40,903 nt of DNA from Ruminococcus sp. (GCA_017543595.1 JAFYFU010000012.1:1-40903); one strand, 5' to 3'; shown: positions 1 to 8,914, counted from the stretch's first letter. Notes: generated from the letters alone by a model not told the origin. Numbers and translations: made by a program.

Positions 1-249
1 AAGGTGAAGTGCAACGGGAACTGTAATTCCGAGTGATTCGTCCATAGCCTTTACCATAGCCGCAACAGTTTCAAAGCCTGTCATATACTTGCCTGCACCC
101 TCTGAAACACCGAGGATAACGGGAGAGTTAAGCTCCTGAGCTGTGAGCAGGATAGCCTTTGTCCATTCAAGGTTGTTGATGTTGAACTGACCTACTGCAT
201 ACTTGCCTTCTCTTGCTTTTCTGAGCATTTCCGTAGCTGAAACTAACAT
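1..249 (-). CDS. fba: Class II fructose-bisphosphate aldolase, N-terminal part
   Basis: Glycolytic/gluconeogenic enzyme that reversibly splits fructose 1,6-bisphosphate into dihydroxyacetone phosphate and glyceraldehyde 3-phosphate in the cytoplasm. Only the first 83 codons are present; the gene runs off the left edge. The start reads [20 protein letters not shown], followed by QFNINNLEW and a [13 protein letters not shown] block, which are hallmarks of the class II (zinc-dependent) family N-terminus. The last residues, VPVALHL, lie just before the HLDHG metal-binding motif expected outside the window. The ATG at 249 has an AGGAGG site at 259-264 and a promoter at 304-332. Identification is by motif recall; the metal ligands themselves are not in view. 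Confidence 0.93.
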   Translation of the reverse strand, partial: MLVSATEMLRKAREGKYAVGQFNINNLEWTKAILLTAQELNSPVILGVSEGAGKYMTGFETVAAMVKAMDESLGITVPVALHL

Positions 250-303
250 ATAATATTTCCTCCTGAAATTCATTATCGGGGCATTTTATACCCCATTGTT
301 ATT

Positions 304-332
304 ATTGTAACATATCTTTTCGGAAATTGCAA
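304..332 (-). promoter_or_regulatory. Promoter of the aldolase gene
   Basis: Read on the minus strand there is a TTGCAA -35 (327-332), a 17-bp spacer ending in TATGT, and a TACAAT -10 (304-309). It lies about 55 bp before the aldolase ATG, in the only long gap on that side. Confidence 0.7.
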
Positions 333-359
333 GGGGTTACGGAAATTTTTTAAAATTAA

Positions 360-617
360 TTATTCAAACATACTTTCGAGCCATTTGATTAATTTATCAA
401 AGCCCTCCTGAGACTTTTCAAATTCCTGTTCATTTTCGATAACTGCTTTTTCCGAACACAATTTCCCGTGCCATGTCATACATTTAAGTTTTTCGCCGTT
501 TTTGATTATATACGAAAAATCTCCCTTACTGCCTGAGTAGTCATTACCGCTCTGAAAATAATAAAATTTCGGAATATGAAAAATTTCCGAAACGCTTGTT
601 TTATCAAGTTTATCCAT
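360..617 (-). CDS. Small protein of unknown function (85 aa)
   Basis: I do not recognise a family. The 85-residue product is charged, mildly acidic at the C-terminus, and has no signal peptide or membrane segment, so it is probably cytoplasmic. It has two halves: an aromatic-rich beta-like stretch (FHIPKFYYFQSG, then DFSYIIKNGEKLKCMTWHG) and a helical C-terminus (QEFEKSQEGFDKLIKWLESMFE, broken here as QEFEKSQEG and FDKLIKWLES). The ATG at 617 is preceded by AAGGTGAT at a normal distance, which supports a real gene. It sits alone between the aldolase promoter and a hairpin repeat (629-730). Confidence 0.68.
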   Translation of the reverse strand: MDKLDKTSVSEIFHIPKFYYFQSGNDYSGSKGDFSYIIKNGEKLKCMTWHGKLCSEKAVIENEQEFEKSQEGFDKLIKWLESMFE

Positions 618-628
618 ACTATCACCTT

Positions 629-730
629 ATTTAAAATCGTCAGATTTGCGCTTTTCAGGCTTGCGCTTTCATTCACTCCGCTGCGCTGCGTTCATTCTCA
701 GCGCAAGGCGCAAATCTTCCTCTTATTTAA
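629..730. repeat. Hairpin intergenic repeat, copy A
   Basis: About 100 bp that is the reverse complement of the two repeats at 9788-9981. The outer stem is GATTTGCGC (643-651) with GCGCAAATC (708-716); the inner stem is CTTGCGCT (660-667) with AGCGCAAG (700-707). The loop contains the conserved TCATTCACTCC on the plus strand (GGAGTGAATGA on the minus strand). The edge TTTAAAATCGTCA is shared with the other copies. Stem bases differ between copies but still pair. Confidence 0.85.
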
Positions 731-748
731 AATTAATAATTAAATTAA

Positions 749-778
749 GCAGGAGACAGAAAAATACCTGCCTCCTGC
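749..778 (-). terminator. Terminator of the HAD/AIM24 operon
   Basis: On the minus strand an 11-bp stem (GCAGGAGGCAG with CTGTCTCCTGC, one G-U pair) is followed by TTAATTTAATT. The same position would be an A-C mismatch on the plus strand, which supports minus-strand function just after the HAD stop codon. Confidence 0.65.
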
Positions 779-782
779 CTGA

Positions 783-1436
783 CTATTCAAAAAATTCAAT
801 TGCTGATTCAAGGTCGTGATATACCGCACTTAAAAGCGGGATAATCTCATCATCGGGCTGTGTCAAATCGGGAATCATTATTGCCATGCACCCTGCCGCA
901 TAGGCTGATTTTATGCCGTTCGGGGAATCCTCAAAAGCAGCGCAGAATCTTGGTTCAATGCCGAGACATTCTGCGGCTTTGATATAAATATCGGGCTGAG
1001 GCTTGCCGTTTTCGACCATATCCCCGCAAATCACGGAATCAAAGAGACTGACTGCATTTATTTTTTCAAGATACAGCATTGTTCTTGTGCGGTTTGTGGC
1101 GGTAGCGACAGCAGTTCTGATATTTTTCCCATGCAGGAACGAAAGCAGTTCCCTCATGCCTTTTTTGACCTGTATGCCGTTTTTTTCGATATCCTGATTT
1201 ATGAGTTCCGTACGGCGGTTTCTTATATCTTCCGTTGGGAAATCCTCACCGAAAATGCCTTTTAATTTCGGAATGGAATATTTTCTTGCGAGACTGCGTA
1301 TTGAAAAAACGTGTTCGTCAAGCATTTCGTAGCCGTATTCCCTTGCAGCCTGTTTCCAGTATTTAAGATAAAGCTTTTCGGTATCTATAAGCAGACCGTC
1401 CATATCGAAAACTGCGCCCCTGACAATATTTTTCAT
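783..1436 (-). CDS. HAD superfamily phosphatase, beta-phosphoglucomutase-like
   Basis: Cytoplasmic HAD hydrolase of subfamily IA (PGMB/CbbY-like), 217 aa. Motif I is DMDGLLIDTE, with nucleophile Asp11 and acid/base Asp13. A helical cap follows (about residues 15-90). Motif II is ATATNRT, and motif III/IV is the GKPQPDIY region followed by FEDSPNGIKSA, which holds the Mg-binding acidic residues. Such enzymes hydrolyse or isomerise small phosphorylated metabolites, often sugar phosphates; the substrate cannot be read from sequence. It begins 5 bp after the AIM24-family gene and is probably translated from the same mRNA; a terminator follows at 749-778. Confidence 0.9.
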   Translation of the reverse strand: MKNIVRGAVFDMDGLLIDTEKLYLKYWKQAAREYGYEMLDEHVFSIRSLARKYSIPKLKGIFGEDFPTEDIRNRRTELINQDIEKNGIQVKKGMRELLSFLHGKNIRTAVATATNRTRTMLYLEKINAVSLFDSVICGDMVENGKPQPDIYIKAAECLGIEPRFCAAFEDSPNGIKSAYAAGCMAIMIPDLTQPDDEIIPLLSAVYHDLESAIEFFE

Positions 1437-1441
1437 ATCAA

Positions 1442-2122
1442 TCAGCGTGAAGTCGGTATTCTTGCGGCAATCTTTGAAACAAACTCACTGAAACTCTGTG
1501 TTTGGAGCATAATTTTTCCGGGACCTGTGAGCTTTGTAAGGAAAAGACCCTCACCGCCGAAAACGATATTTTTAAGACCCTTTACCGTTTCAACTTCATA
1601 CTTTACAGCTTCTTCAAAGGCAACAACGTTACCCGTATCAACCTTTATAACTTCACCGGGGGCAAGAGTTCTCTCGACAACATCTCCCGCAACTTCAAGG
1701 AAAACCATTCCCTTTCCCGATATTTTCTGGAGAATGAATCCGCCGCCGCCGAAAAGACCTGCGGAGGCTTTCTTGGTAACGGTAGCGTCAACGTTTATTC
1801 CCTGTTCAGCGCAGAGGAAAGCACCTTTCTGGCATATATAAGTGCCGTTCATGCCGATATCAATGGGAATAACTCTGCCGGGGACAGTTGAACCGAAAGC
1901 AACAACTGCGCCCTCAACCTTTGCGGTATAATTTGCCATAAAAATAGACTCGCCCGAAAAAGCTCTGCCTATACTTTTCATAACTCCGCCTCTTGCGTTT
2001 GTTGACATTTCAACGCCTTCTGTCTGCCATACCATACCGCCCGACTGAGTGAACATTGATTCGCCCGCACTGAGAGTACATTCAACAGCGGGAACAAGAT
2101 TTCCTATAATTTCGTATCTCAT
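1442..2122 (-). CDS. AIM24 family protein (TIGR00266-type)
   Basis: 226-residue protein of the AIM24/TIGR00266 family, a beta-helical fold found across bacteria whose biochemical role is not settled. The family signature is visible as the opening MRYEIIGNLVPAVECTL, then the GESMFTQSGGMVW block, a Gly-rich GLFGGGGFILQKISG core and the FGGEGLFLTKLTGPG repeat near the C-terminus. There is no signal peptide. An upstream in-frame GTG (2131) overlaps the ribosome site AAGGTGA, so the ATG at 2122 is the better start. It is the first gene of a two-gene unit with the HAD phosphatase. Confidence 0.88.
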   Translation of the reverse strand: MRYEIIGNLVPAVECTLSAGESMFTQSGGMVWQTEGVEMSTNARGGVMKSIGRAFSGESIFMANYTAKVEGAVVAFGSTVPGRVIPIDIGMNGTYICQKGAFLCAEQGINVDATVTKKASAGLFGGGGFILQKISGKGMVFLEVAGDVVERTLAPGEVIKVDTGNVVAFEEAVKYEVETVKGLKNIVFGGEGLFLTKLTGPGKIMLQTQSFSEFVSKIAARIPTSR

Positions 2123-2170
2123 AAAAATCACCTTTTCTATTATTTATTTTCCACGGAAATATTATTTAAA

Positions 2171-2202
2171 ATATTCTCCCCGCCTTTCGGCAGAGAGAAT
2201 AT
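2171..2202 (-). terminator. Terminator after glycogen synthase
   Basis: A 14-bp stem with a GAAA loop (ATATTCTCTCTGCC / GGCGGGGAGAATAT, two G-U pairs on the minus strand) runs into TTTTAAAT. It lies 10 bp after the glgA stop codon. Confidence 0.8.
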
Positions 2203-2211
2203 ATCTGATTC

Positions 2212-3666
2212 TTACCAGTTAATCATCCAGCTGTACATACCTTCATACTGTCTTGCGGAGCTGTTCCATGAGAAATCAGCGTCCATTCCGCGGCGAACCA
2301 TTTTATCCCATTCGCCTCTGTGGTTGAAGAAGATATGCTTTGAATAGTTGATGACACCGAGCATTTCCTCGCCGTTGTAATTTGCGAATGAAAATCCCGT
2401 TCCCGTGCCGTCAAACTCGTTGTAAGCCTGAACCGTATCTTTAAGACCGCCTGTTTCCCTGACAATCGGAATAGTGCCGTATCTGAGAGAGATAAGCTGT
2501 GTAAGTCCGCAGGGTTCAAACAGTGACGGCATAAGCATTGCATCTGCTGCCGCATAGAGCTTGTGTGCGAGTTCGTCCGAATAGAGGATATTTGCGGAAA
2601 CTCTTTCGGGATATTTCCACTGGTAATGCCTGAACATATCCTCATATCTGGGGTCGCCCGTACCTATTATTACAAACTGTGTGTTCTCGTCACAGATTCT
2701 CTCCATAGCATAGCTTACAAGGTCAAGACCTTTCTGGTCGGTAAGCCTTGATATAATTGCAATCATATATTTGCCGTCATCAACGGGCAGACCGAGCTGT
2801 TCCTGCAACATTCTCTTGTTGTAAGCCTTGTTGTCCTTGAAGCTGTCATGGTCATACTGTGAGAAAATCTTCTTGTCGTTTGACGGGTCAAAGACATTGT
2901 AGTCTATGCCGTTTACTATTCCCCTGAGAGATGCAGACCTTGCACGGAGAAGTCCGTCAAGCTGTTCACCGTAGAACGGGAGTTTTATTTCCTCCGCATA
3001 AGTCTCGGAAACAGTTGTTATATAGTCAGCGTAGACAAGACCGCCTTTGAGCATATTTGCGGCTTTGTGAAATTCAAGCTTGTCGGAAGTGAACATATAA
3101 TCGGGAAGTGCCGTGTTGAACTTGAATGTGTCAATATCCCATATGCCTTGGAATTTAAGGTTGTGGATAGTCATTATCGACTTTGTTGAACTGTAAAACG
3201 GATTGGTTGCAAATGTTGAATGCATGAACACGGGGATAAGTGATGCCTGCCAGTCGTGGCAGTGGATTATGTCGGGACGGAATCCCACAACGGGAAGTAT
3301 TGCAAGTACAGCCTTGCAGAAGAAAGTATACCTTTCAATATCCCATTTCATATCCGAAGAATAAGGTGTATCGCATTTGAAGTAATACTCATTGTCAACG
3401 AAATAGAATTTTATTCCGTTGTATTCATACTCCATGATGCCGACATGAACACCGTCAGACCTCATGCCGTAGTCCATATAGAAGTGTGTAACGTACTTGA
3501 AACTGTCCCTGTACTTTGCGGGAATACAGGTGTAGTAGGGCATGATAACTCTTACGTCAAATTCTGATTTGTTGATATACTGCGGAAGTGCGCCCACAAC
3601 ATCGGCGAGACCGCCTGTCTTGATAAAGGGAACACATTCGGAAGCAGCGAACAGAATATTTTTCAT
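2212..3666 (-). CDS. glgA: Glycogen (starch) synthase, ADP-glucose dependent
   Basis: GT5 glucosyltransferase that extends alpha-1,4-glucan chains from ADP-glucose in the cytoplasm. At 484 aa it is the normal length for bacterial GlgA. The N-terminal KTGGLADVV motif (residues 16-24) is the ADP-glucose/glucan site. The family block HCHDWQASLIP and the GIDYNVFDP segment are present, and the C-terminal GT-B half carries EPCGLTQLISLRYGTIPIVRETGGL, including the catalytic Glu region. It stands alone: no glgC, glgB or glgP is beside it. The ATG at 3666 has AAAAGGAG upstream and a consensus promoter at 3720-3748. Confidence 0.96.
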   Translation of the reverse strand: MKNILFAASECVPFIKTGGLADVVGALPQYINKSEFDVRVIMPYYTCIPAKYRDSFKYVTHFYMDYGMRSDGVHVGIMEYEYNGIKFYFVDNEYYFKCDTPYSSDMKWDIERYTFFCKAVLAILPVVGFRPDIIHCHDWQASLIPVFMHSTFATNPFYSSTKSIMTIHNLKFQGIWDIDTFKFNTALPDYMFTSDKLEFHKAANMLKGGLVYADYITTVSETYAEEIKLPFYGEQLDGLLRARSASLRGIVNGIDYNVFDPSNDKKIFSQYDHDSFKDNKAYNKRMLQEQLGLPVDDGKYMIAIISRLTDQKGLDLVSYAMERICDENTQFVIIGTGDPRYEDMFRHYQWKYPERVSANILYSDELAHKLYAAADAMLMPSLFEPCGLTQLISLRYGTIPIVRETGGLKDTVQAYNEFDGTGTGFSFANYNGEEMLGVINYSKHIFFNHRGEWDKMVRRGMDADFSWNSSARQYEGMYSWMINW

Positions 3667-3719
3667 TCTTTTTCAACTCCTTTTTATAAAAGTGCTGTGC
3701 ATTACAGCCTGATATGATT

Positions 3720-3748
3720 ATTATACATCATTTTTCATGATTAGTCAA
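3720..3748 (-). promoter_or_regulatory. glgA promoter
   Basis: On the minus strand: TTGACT (3743-3748), 17-bp spacer, TATAAT (3720-3725). The spacer contains a small palindrome (ATCAT...ATGAT). The implied leader is about 45 nt. Confidence 0.8.
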
Positions 3749-3792
3749 TAGAAAAATATAATATCTGCACAATTTATTTTTTGATTTTTTTC

Positions 3793-3821
3793 TTGACAAT
3801 CTGTGAATTTTGTGTTAATAT
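3793..3821 (+). promoter_or_regulatory. Promoter of the GH9 cellulase gene
   Basis: TTGACA (3793-3798), a 17-bp spacer ending in TGTGT, and TAATAT (3816-3821). It is back to back with the glgA promoter, so the two genes are divergently transcribed from a shared region. Confidence 0.85.
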
Positions 3822-3870
3822 TTGTTTAGCTGTAAAATACTTTGCAAAGATATTGAGAGGGGAAATTTCA

Positions 3871-6195
3871 ATGATAAAAAAGTTAACATCGGGTCTTGTT
3901 TCCGCAGTCATGGCAGCGTCAGCCCTGCCGTTTGCACAGACTGCATATGCAGCGGATTTCAAGGCAAACTATGCGGAGGCTCTGCAAAAATCGCTCTTTT
4001 TCTATGAGTGTCAGCAGGCAGGTCCTCTGCCCGAATGGAACAGGGTTGAATGGAAAACAGATTCCACTATGACAGATGAGGTTCTGGGTGGCTGGTATGA
4101 TGCGGGTGACCACGCAAAATTCAATCTTCCCATGGCTTATTCCGCATCAATGCTCGCATGGGGTCTTTATCAGTACCCTGACGGACTTGAAAAATGCGGG
4201 GAAATGACAAACTATGTCAACAACCTCGAATTTGTTCTCGACTACCTCGCAGAATGTGACAGGGGCGATGAAGTTGTTTTTCAGGTCGGAAACGGCACTG
4301 TTGACCATACATGGTGGGGTCCTGTAAGCCTCCTCGAATATGGTATGGCGGACGCAGGCACAAGTTATGACGAAGCAAGAGAAACTTATGTTGCAAGCGA
4401 AGGCTGTTCATGCGTTTTCGGAGGAATGGCTGCGGCTCTTGCGGCAGGTTACTGCGCCCTTGAAGGTCGTATTGACGAAACAAAAAGAAAAGAATATCTC
4501 AGCCATTCGGAAAATCTTTTCAAGCTGGCAGATGCCTCAAAGAGCGATACCGTCTACAATGACAGCAATGCGTCGGGATTTTACCGTTCAAGCCATTTCT
4601 ATGACGAGCTTTTCTATTCGGCAAACTGGCTCTATAAGGCTACGGGCGACAAGGCTTATCTCGACAAGGCAACATCTTATATTCCGCACCTTGACAAAGA
4701 ACTCGGTTCGGACGAACTGAAATATTCATGGGGTCAGTGCTGGGACGACACAATGCAGGGCGGTATGCTCCTCTATGCACAGAACACAGGCGACAAGACT
4801 TATATAAACCGTGTTAAGAAACACGTTGAATACTGGACAAATGATGTAAAGAAACTTCCGGGCGGTCTGCGCTGGAACGCAACATGGGGCTGTATCAGAT
4901 ATGCTGAATCCGCAGGATTTGTGGCTGCTGTTGCCTGCGATACTGTTCTCAAAGACACGGATACTTCCGCATACGAAAAATTCTATGAGGAACAGATAAA
5001 TTATGCTCTCGGCGACAATCCCGACAATCAGAGCTATGTTGTCGGCTACGGCGAAAATTATTCCATGAACGCTCATCACCGTACTGCCCACGGTTCATGG
5101 AAAAATGACCTTGCAATACCTGCAACAAACAGACATATTCTCTATGGCGCACTTGTCGGAGGTCCTACCGAAGACGGCAAATATGTTGACGACAGACAGA
5201 ATTTCGTAAACAATGAAGTCGCTACCGACTACAATGCAGGATTTACCGCACTCCTCTGCAAGATGATTGACAAGTACGGCGGAACTCCCGACCCGAATTT
5301 CCCCGAAAAGGAAAAACATGACGGTCCCGAATTTTACGTTGAGGCTCTCGACAAGGGCGTAAGCGACAGCGGTATGACCGTAAGTTTCAAGATTACAAAC
5401 CATTCCGCATGGCCCGCAAGAGTTCAGGATAATATCTCATGCAGATATTACATGGATATGAGCGAAGTAATCGCCGCAGGCAAAAAGCCCGAAGATGTCG
5501 TTGTAAGATGTGACAGGGACCAGGCTGCGATGTATTCGGGCAGAGGTGTTAAACCTGCCGAAATTTCAGGAATAAAGCACTATGACGGTGATATATACTA
5601 TGTTGAAATAACTCTCCCTGACGGCAGAGCAGTAATTCCCGTTTCGGAAGGTATGCAGCAGTGCGAAATTCTCCTTGCATTTGTAATGCCCGACTACGGT
5701 TCGGGCTGGAACGCAGAAAACGATTTCTCCAATAAGGATATCCTCGGCGAAAAAGGCGAAACAGACGAACAAGGCACTACTAAGGGAATTGTTACTCCCT
5801 ATATTCCGACTTACGTAAACGGCGAACTCTATTACGGTATCGAACCTGACGGAACTTCCGCTGACGGTCTCGGAAGCGCAGGCGGTGTCAATATAAATGA
5901 CGACAAGCCGACAACAACAACTGCCACAACAGGCACTCCCGAAAAACAGACAACCACTGCCGAAGATACCGAAGGCAAAATAGTCTGCGGTGACGCAAAC
6001 CTTGACGGAAATGTTACTATCTCCGACTGCGTTGCAATACTTCAATACCTCGCAAACGGCGAAAAATACGGTCTCACCAGAGAAGCTCTCTTAAATGCGG
6101 ACGTTGACGGAAAACCCGGTGTCACAGGTACGGACGCAGGCGAGATACAGAAATTTGACGCAGGTATCATTAACAAATTCGTTGTTGAAAAATAA
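3871..6195 (+). CDS. Secreted GH9 endoglucanase with CBM3c-like module and C-terminal dockerin
   Basis: Cellulosome-type cellulase of 774 aa that should cut beta-1,4-glucan chains outside the cell. Order: signal peptide (MIKKL..., cleavage near AYA-AD, about residue 28); GH9 (alpha/alpha)6 barrel, about 30-470, with GGWYDAGDHAKF (Asp77 and Asp80, catalytic base region), HHRTAHGSW (His402-403) and NNEVATDYNAGF (acid Glu449); a CBM3c-like beta module, about 486-660, the usual partner giving processivity; a TTTTATTGTPEKQTTT linker; and a type I dockerin, about 706-770, with two Ca-binding repeats (GDANLDGNVTISD and NADVDGKPGVTGTD). The ATG at 3871 follows GAGAGGGG. An in-frame TTG at 3781 lies upstream of the promoter, so it is rejected as the start. 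Confidence 0.95.
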   Translation: MIKKLTSGLVSAVMAASALPFAQTAYAADFKANYAEALQKSLFFYECQQAGPLPEWNRVEWKTDSTMTDEVLGGWYDAGDHAKFNLPMAYSASMLAWGLYQYPDGLEKCGEMTNYVNNLEFVLDYLAECDRGDEVVFQVGNGTVDHTWWGPVSLLEYGMADAGTSYDEARETYVASEGCSCVFGGMAAALAAGYCALEGRIDETKRKEYLSHSENLFKLADASKSDTVYNDSNASGFYRSSHFYDELFYSANWLYKATGDKAYLDKATSYIPHLDKELGSDELKYSWGQCWDDTMQGGMLLYAQNTGDKTYINRVKKHVEYWTNDVKKLPGGLRWNATWGCIRYAESAGFVAAVACDTVLKDTDTSAYEKFYEEQINYALGDNPDNQSYVVGYGENYSMNAHHRTAHGSWKNDLAIPATNRHILYGALVGGPTEDGKYVDDRQNFVNNEVATDYNAGFTALLCKMIDKYGGTPDPNFPEKEKHDGPEFYVEALDKGVSDSGMTVSFKITNHSAWPARVQDNISCRYYMDMSEVIAAGKKPEDVVVRCDRDQAAMYSGRGVKPAEISGIKHYDGDIYYVEITLPDGRAVIPVSEGMQQCEILLAFVMPDYGSGWNAENDFSNKDILGEKGETDEQGTTKGIVTPYIPTYVNGELYYGIEPDGTSADGLGSAGGVNINDDKPTTTTATTGTPEKQTTTAEDTEGKIVCGDANLDGNVTISDCVAILQYLANGEKYGLTREALLNADVDGKPGVTGTDAGEIQKFDAGIINKFVVEK

Positions 6196-6230
6196 AAAAC
6201 TTATTTTTTCCGCAAATATTAAAATATCTA

Positions 6231-6259
6231 TTGACAAACTCCCTTTAATGTGATAGAAT
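6231..6259 (+). promoter_or_regulatory. Promoter of the polyamine operon
   Basis: TTGACA (6231-6236), a 17-bp spacer ending in TGTGA, and TAGAAT (6254-6259). Transcription should start near 6266, giving an untranslated leader of about 115 nt before the speD GTG. Confidence 0.85.
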
Positions 6260-6265
6260 TATTAA

Positions 6266-6381
6266 AGTCGTGAAGTTTCACGTCCTTTTCGGCGTGTGAA
6301 ATGAAACAGTGTTCATGGACGTACAGGCTGATAGGTCTGTACGTCTTTAATTTAATTCCGAATTTAAAAGAGGGTGGTTCT
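6266..6381 (+). promoter_or_regulatory. Structured leader of speD, possible attenuator or riboswitch
   Basis: The leader can form two exclusive folds. GGACGT (6317-6322) can pair back with ACGTCC (6280-6285), or GACGTACAG (6318-6326) can pair forward with CTGTACGTC (6337-6345). The second hairpin has nine continuous pairs and is followed by TTTAATTTAATT, a weak terminator-like tail. A further small hairpin, CGTGA/TCACG (6269-6282), overlaps the first arm. This layout is typical of transcription attenuation, but I recognise no known riboswitch class and no ligand core. Confidence 0.5.
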
Positions 6382-7164
6382 GTGGTAAACAAATTAAAGC
6401 TCTACGGGTTCAATAACCTTACAAAATCCCTGAGTTTCAATATATATGATGTGTGCTATGCCAAAACCCCGAAAGCACAGCTTGACTATATCGCCTACGT
6501 TGACGAGGCTTACAATTCCGAAAGAATAACGGATATTATGAAACATCTTACAGAAATGATAGGGGCGCAGGTTCTGAGTATTTCCCGACAGGACTACGAC
6601 CCGCAGGGAGCGTCCGCTACTTTTCTTATTGCCGATGATACTATGATTCCTTCGGGCGGAAACGAAACTGTCGCACATCTCGACAAAAGCCATGTAACTG
6701 TCCATACCTATCCCGAATATCACCCCGATACAAGCATAGCAACTTTCAGGGTCGATATTGATGTCGCCACCTGCGGAAAAATTACTCCGCTTACCGCCCT
6801 TGATTATCTGATAGGCAGTTTCGATTCGGATATAATAACCATGGACTACCGTGTAAGAGGCTTTACAAGGGATTTGGACGGCGAAAAAATTTTCATAGAC
6901 CATGATATAACTTCTATCCAGAATTATATTGACGAGTCTATATTAAATAAATACGATGCGGTTGATATTAACGTATATCAGGCTAATATGTTCCATACAA
7001 AAATGCTTATAAAAGAGATTGAACTGCAAAACTATCTCTTTAATACGGACGTAAGGGAACTTTCTCCGAGGAACAGGCTTGATATAACAAACAATCTCCG
7101 TAAGGAGATGATAGAAATTTTCAGCGGAAGGAACGTGTTCGGAAGTGGCTCTTTCTCAGGTTGA
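6382..7164 (+). CDS. speD: S-adenosylmethionine decarboxylase proenzyme
   Basis: Pyruvoyl enzyme that decarboxylates S-adenosylmethionine to supply aminopropyl groups for spermidine synthesis. The 260-aa length fits the long (E. coli-type) SpeD rather than the 120-aa form. The opening [20 protein letters not shown] and the block [11 protein letters not shown] are typical. The self-cleavage site is [12 protein letters not shown], with Ser103 becoming the pyruvoyl group. The GTG at 6382 is preferred because AGGGTGG precedes it and homology begins there. An in-frame ATG at 6301 would add 27 unrelated residues and read through the leader hairpin. It is the first gene of the polyamine operon and overlaps speA by 20 bp. 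Confidence 0.95.
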   Translation: MVNKLKLYGFNNLTKSLSFNIYDVCYAKTPKAQLDYIAYVDEAYNSERITDIMKHLTEMIGAQVLSISRQDYDPQGASATFLIADDTMIPSGGNETVAHLDKSHVTVHTYPEYHPDTSIATFRVDIDVATCGKITPLTALDYLIGSFDSDIITMDYRVRGFTRDLDGEKIFIDHDITSIQNYIDESILNKYDAVDINVYQANMFHTKMLIKEIELQNYLFNTDVRELSPRNRLDITNNLRKEMIEIFSGRNVFGSGSFSG

Positions 7165-8590
7165 TGCACCTATATATGAGGCTTTAAGAAAATTCAGAAG
7201 AATGAGGGTAGTACCCTTTGATGTCCCCGGTCACAAAAGAGGGCGTGGAAATATGGAGCTTACCGAATTTCTCGGTGAGGACTGCATGAATGTCGATGTA
7301 AATTCCATGAAACCCCTTGATAATTTATGTCACCCCGTTTCGGTGATAAAAGATGCGGAAATGCTTGCGGCGCAGGCTTTCGGTGCGGCAAATGCATTTT
7401 TCATGGTGGGCGGTACAACTTCCGCCGTACAGAGTATGATTATGTATGCCTGCAAAAGCGGCGATAAAATCATCATGCCCAGAAACGTCCACAGGAGCGC
7501 AATAAATGCCCTTATTCTCACGGGTGCTGTTCCCGTTTATGTAAATCCCGATACCAACAGTCAGCTCGGTATTTCCCTCGGAATGTCCGTTTCTCAGATT
7601 GAACAGGCTATAAGGGAAAACCCGAACGCAAAAGCCGTTATGGTAAATAATCCGACTTATTACGGCATATGCTCCGATTTAAAGAAAATAACCGAACTCG
7701 CCCATGAACATAATATGCTTGTCCTTGTCGATGAGGCTCACGGAACGCATTTCTATTTCGGGGACAATTTCCCTCTCACCGCCATGAAGGCAGGTGCGGA
7801 CTGCGCTTCCGTAAGTATGCATAAATCAGGCGGAAGTTTAACTCAGAGTTCTTTTCTTCTCATGGGCAAAAATATAAATTCAGACTATATGCGTCAGGTC
7901 ATAAATCTCACACAGACGACAAGTGCTTCTTATCTGTTGCTTTCAAGCCTTGATATTTCAAGAAAAAGACTTGCTCTGAGCGGTCGTGAAATATTTGAGA
8001 AAACTGTCGAAATGGCTGAGTACGCAAGACAGGAAATAAACGATATAGGCGGTTATTATGCCTATTCAAGAGAGCTGATAAACGGCGACAGCATTTTTGA
8101 CTTTGATGTTTCAAAATTAAGCATTTTCACTCTGCCCATAGGTCTTGCGGGAATTGAAGTCTATGACCTGCTCCGTGACGAATATGATATACAGATAGAG
8201 TTCGGCGATATCGGAAATATCCTCGCCTATATATCCGTAGGCGACAGGAAACGTGACATTGAAAGGCTTATTTCCGCACTTGCCGAAATAAAAAGAAGAT
8301 TCGGCAAAACAGGTGCGGATATGCTCAGTCATGAATATATAAGCCCGATAATTTCGGAAACTCCCAGAAAGGCTTTCTATGCGGATAAGATTTCATTACC
8401 GCTTGATGAGGCTTCGGGAAAGGTCTGCACGGAATTTGTAATGTGCTATCCTCCCGGAATACCGATTCTCGCCCCCGGAGAACTCGTTACGGACGAAATT
8501 ATTGAGTATATAAAATACGCAAAGGCTAAGGGCTGTCAGATGACAGGCACGGAAGATTTGAATATCGAAAGATTAAACGTAATGATTTGA
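7145..8590 (+). CDS. speA: PLP-dependent arginine decarboxylase (Orn/Lys/Arg decarboxylase family)
   Basis: Fold-type I decarboxylase of 481 aa, the short form lacking the N-terminal receiver-like domain of the E. coli enzymes and similar in size to Bacillus SpeA. Visible are [11 protein letters not shown] near the N-terminus, the [14 protein letters not shown] and [16 protein letters not shown] blocks, [10 protein letters not shown] (Asp that contacts the PLP ring), and [15 protein letters not shown] with Schiff-base Lys227. Arginine rather than lysine or ornithine is inferred from the agmatinase gene in the same operon. The GTG start at 7145 overlaps speD, with GGAAGGA at 7126-7132, suggesting translational coupling. 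Confidence 0.9.
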   Translation: MALSQVDAPIYEALRKFRRMRVVPFDVPGHKRGRGNMELTEFLGEDCMNVDVNSMKPLDNLCHPVSVIKDAEMLAAQAFGAANAFFMVGGTTSAVQSMIMYACKSGDKIIMPRNVHRSAINALILTGAVPVYVNPDTNSQLGISLGMSVSQIEQAIRENPNAKAVMVNNPTYYGICSDLKKITELAHEHNMLVLVDEAHGTHFYFGDNFPLTAMKAGADCASVSMHKSGGSLTQSSFLLMGKNINSDYMRQVINLTQTTSASYLLLSSLDISRKRLALSGREIFEKTVEMAEYARQEINDIGGYYAYSRELINGDSIFDFDVSKLSIFTLPIGLAGIEVYDLLRDEYDIQIEFGDIGNILAYISVGDRKRDIERLISALAEIKRRFGKTGADMLSHEYISPIISETPRKAFYADKISLPLDEASGKVCTEFVMCYPPGIPILAPGELVTDEIIEYIKYAKAKGCQMTGTEDLNIERLNVMI

Positions 8591-8635
8591 CTTGAAATTA
8601 TATAAATCCATATATCGGTGAAAAATATTTTCAAC

Positions 8636-8895
8636 CGTGTGTAAAGACGTGTAAAGGCGTGTGGCATACACACCAAAAAAGCCCGAAAATACGGCGTTTA
8701 CACACCCACACGCCATTAAGTCGGGTTGATATTTGTTTTATGGAAATTCCTGCGAGTCCGTTCACGGATATTATTATTTAATTTTCCCTTAAAAATAAAA
8801 AAAAGGCGTGTAGGTGTGTATTTGCCTTAAAACCGACAAATAAGCCGTGTATAAAGGTGCGTAAAAGGTGTGCGGGCGTGTGTATTTCTTATAAT
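8636..8895. repeat. GT-rich direct and inverted repeats between speA and speE
   Basis: The 324-bp gap between speA and speE has no gene. It holds variants of GGCGTGTGGGTGTGTA: inverted at 8697-8714, direct at 8805-8820, and looser copies at 8651-8664 and 8866-8885. GGCGTGTGG (8656-8664) and CCACACGCC (8706-8714) form a 9-bp stem around AAAAAAGCCCG. The spacing is irregular and no spacer/repeat periodicity is seen, so it is not CRISPR. Confidence 0.65.
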
Positions 8896-8914
8896 TATTT
8901 GAACGGAGGTTTTT

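Noticed and set aside
6301..6381. In-frame ATG that would give speD 27 more N-terminal residues.
   Set aside because: The extra residues match no SpeD, read through the leader hairpin, and lack a ribosome site. The GTG at 6382 has AGGGTGG and begins where family similarity begins.
8636..8895. The GT-rich repeats as a CRISPR array.
   Set aside because: The unit length and spacing are irregular, the copies are in both orientations, and no spacers of constant length or cas genes are present.
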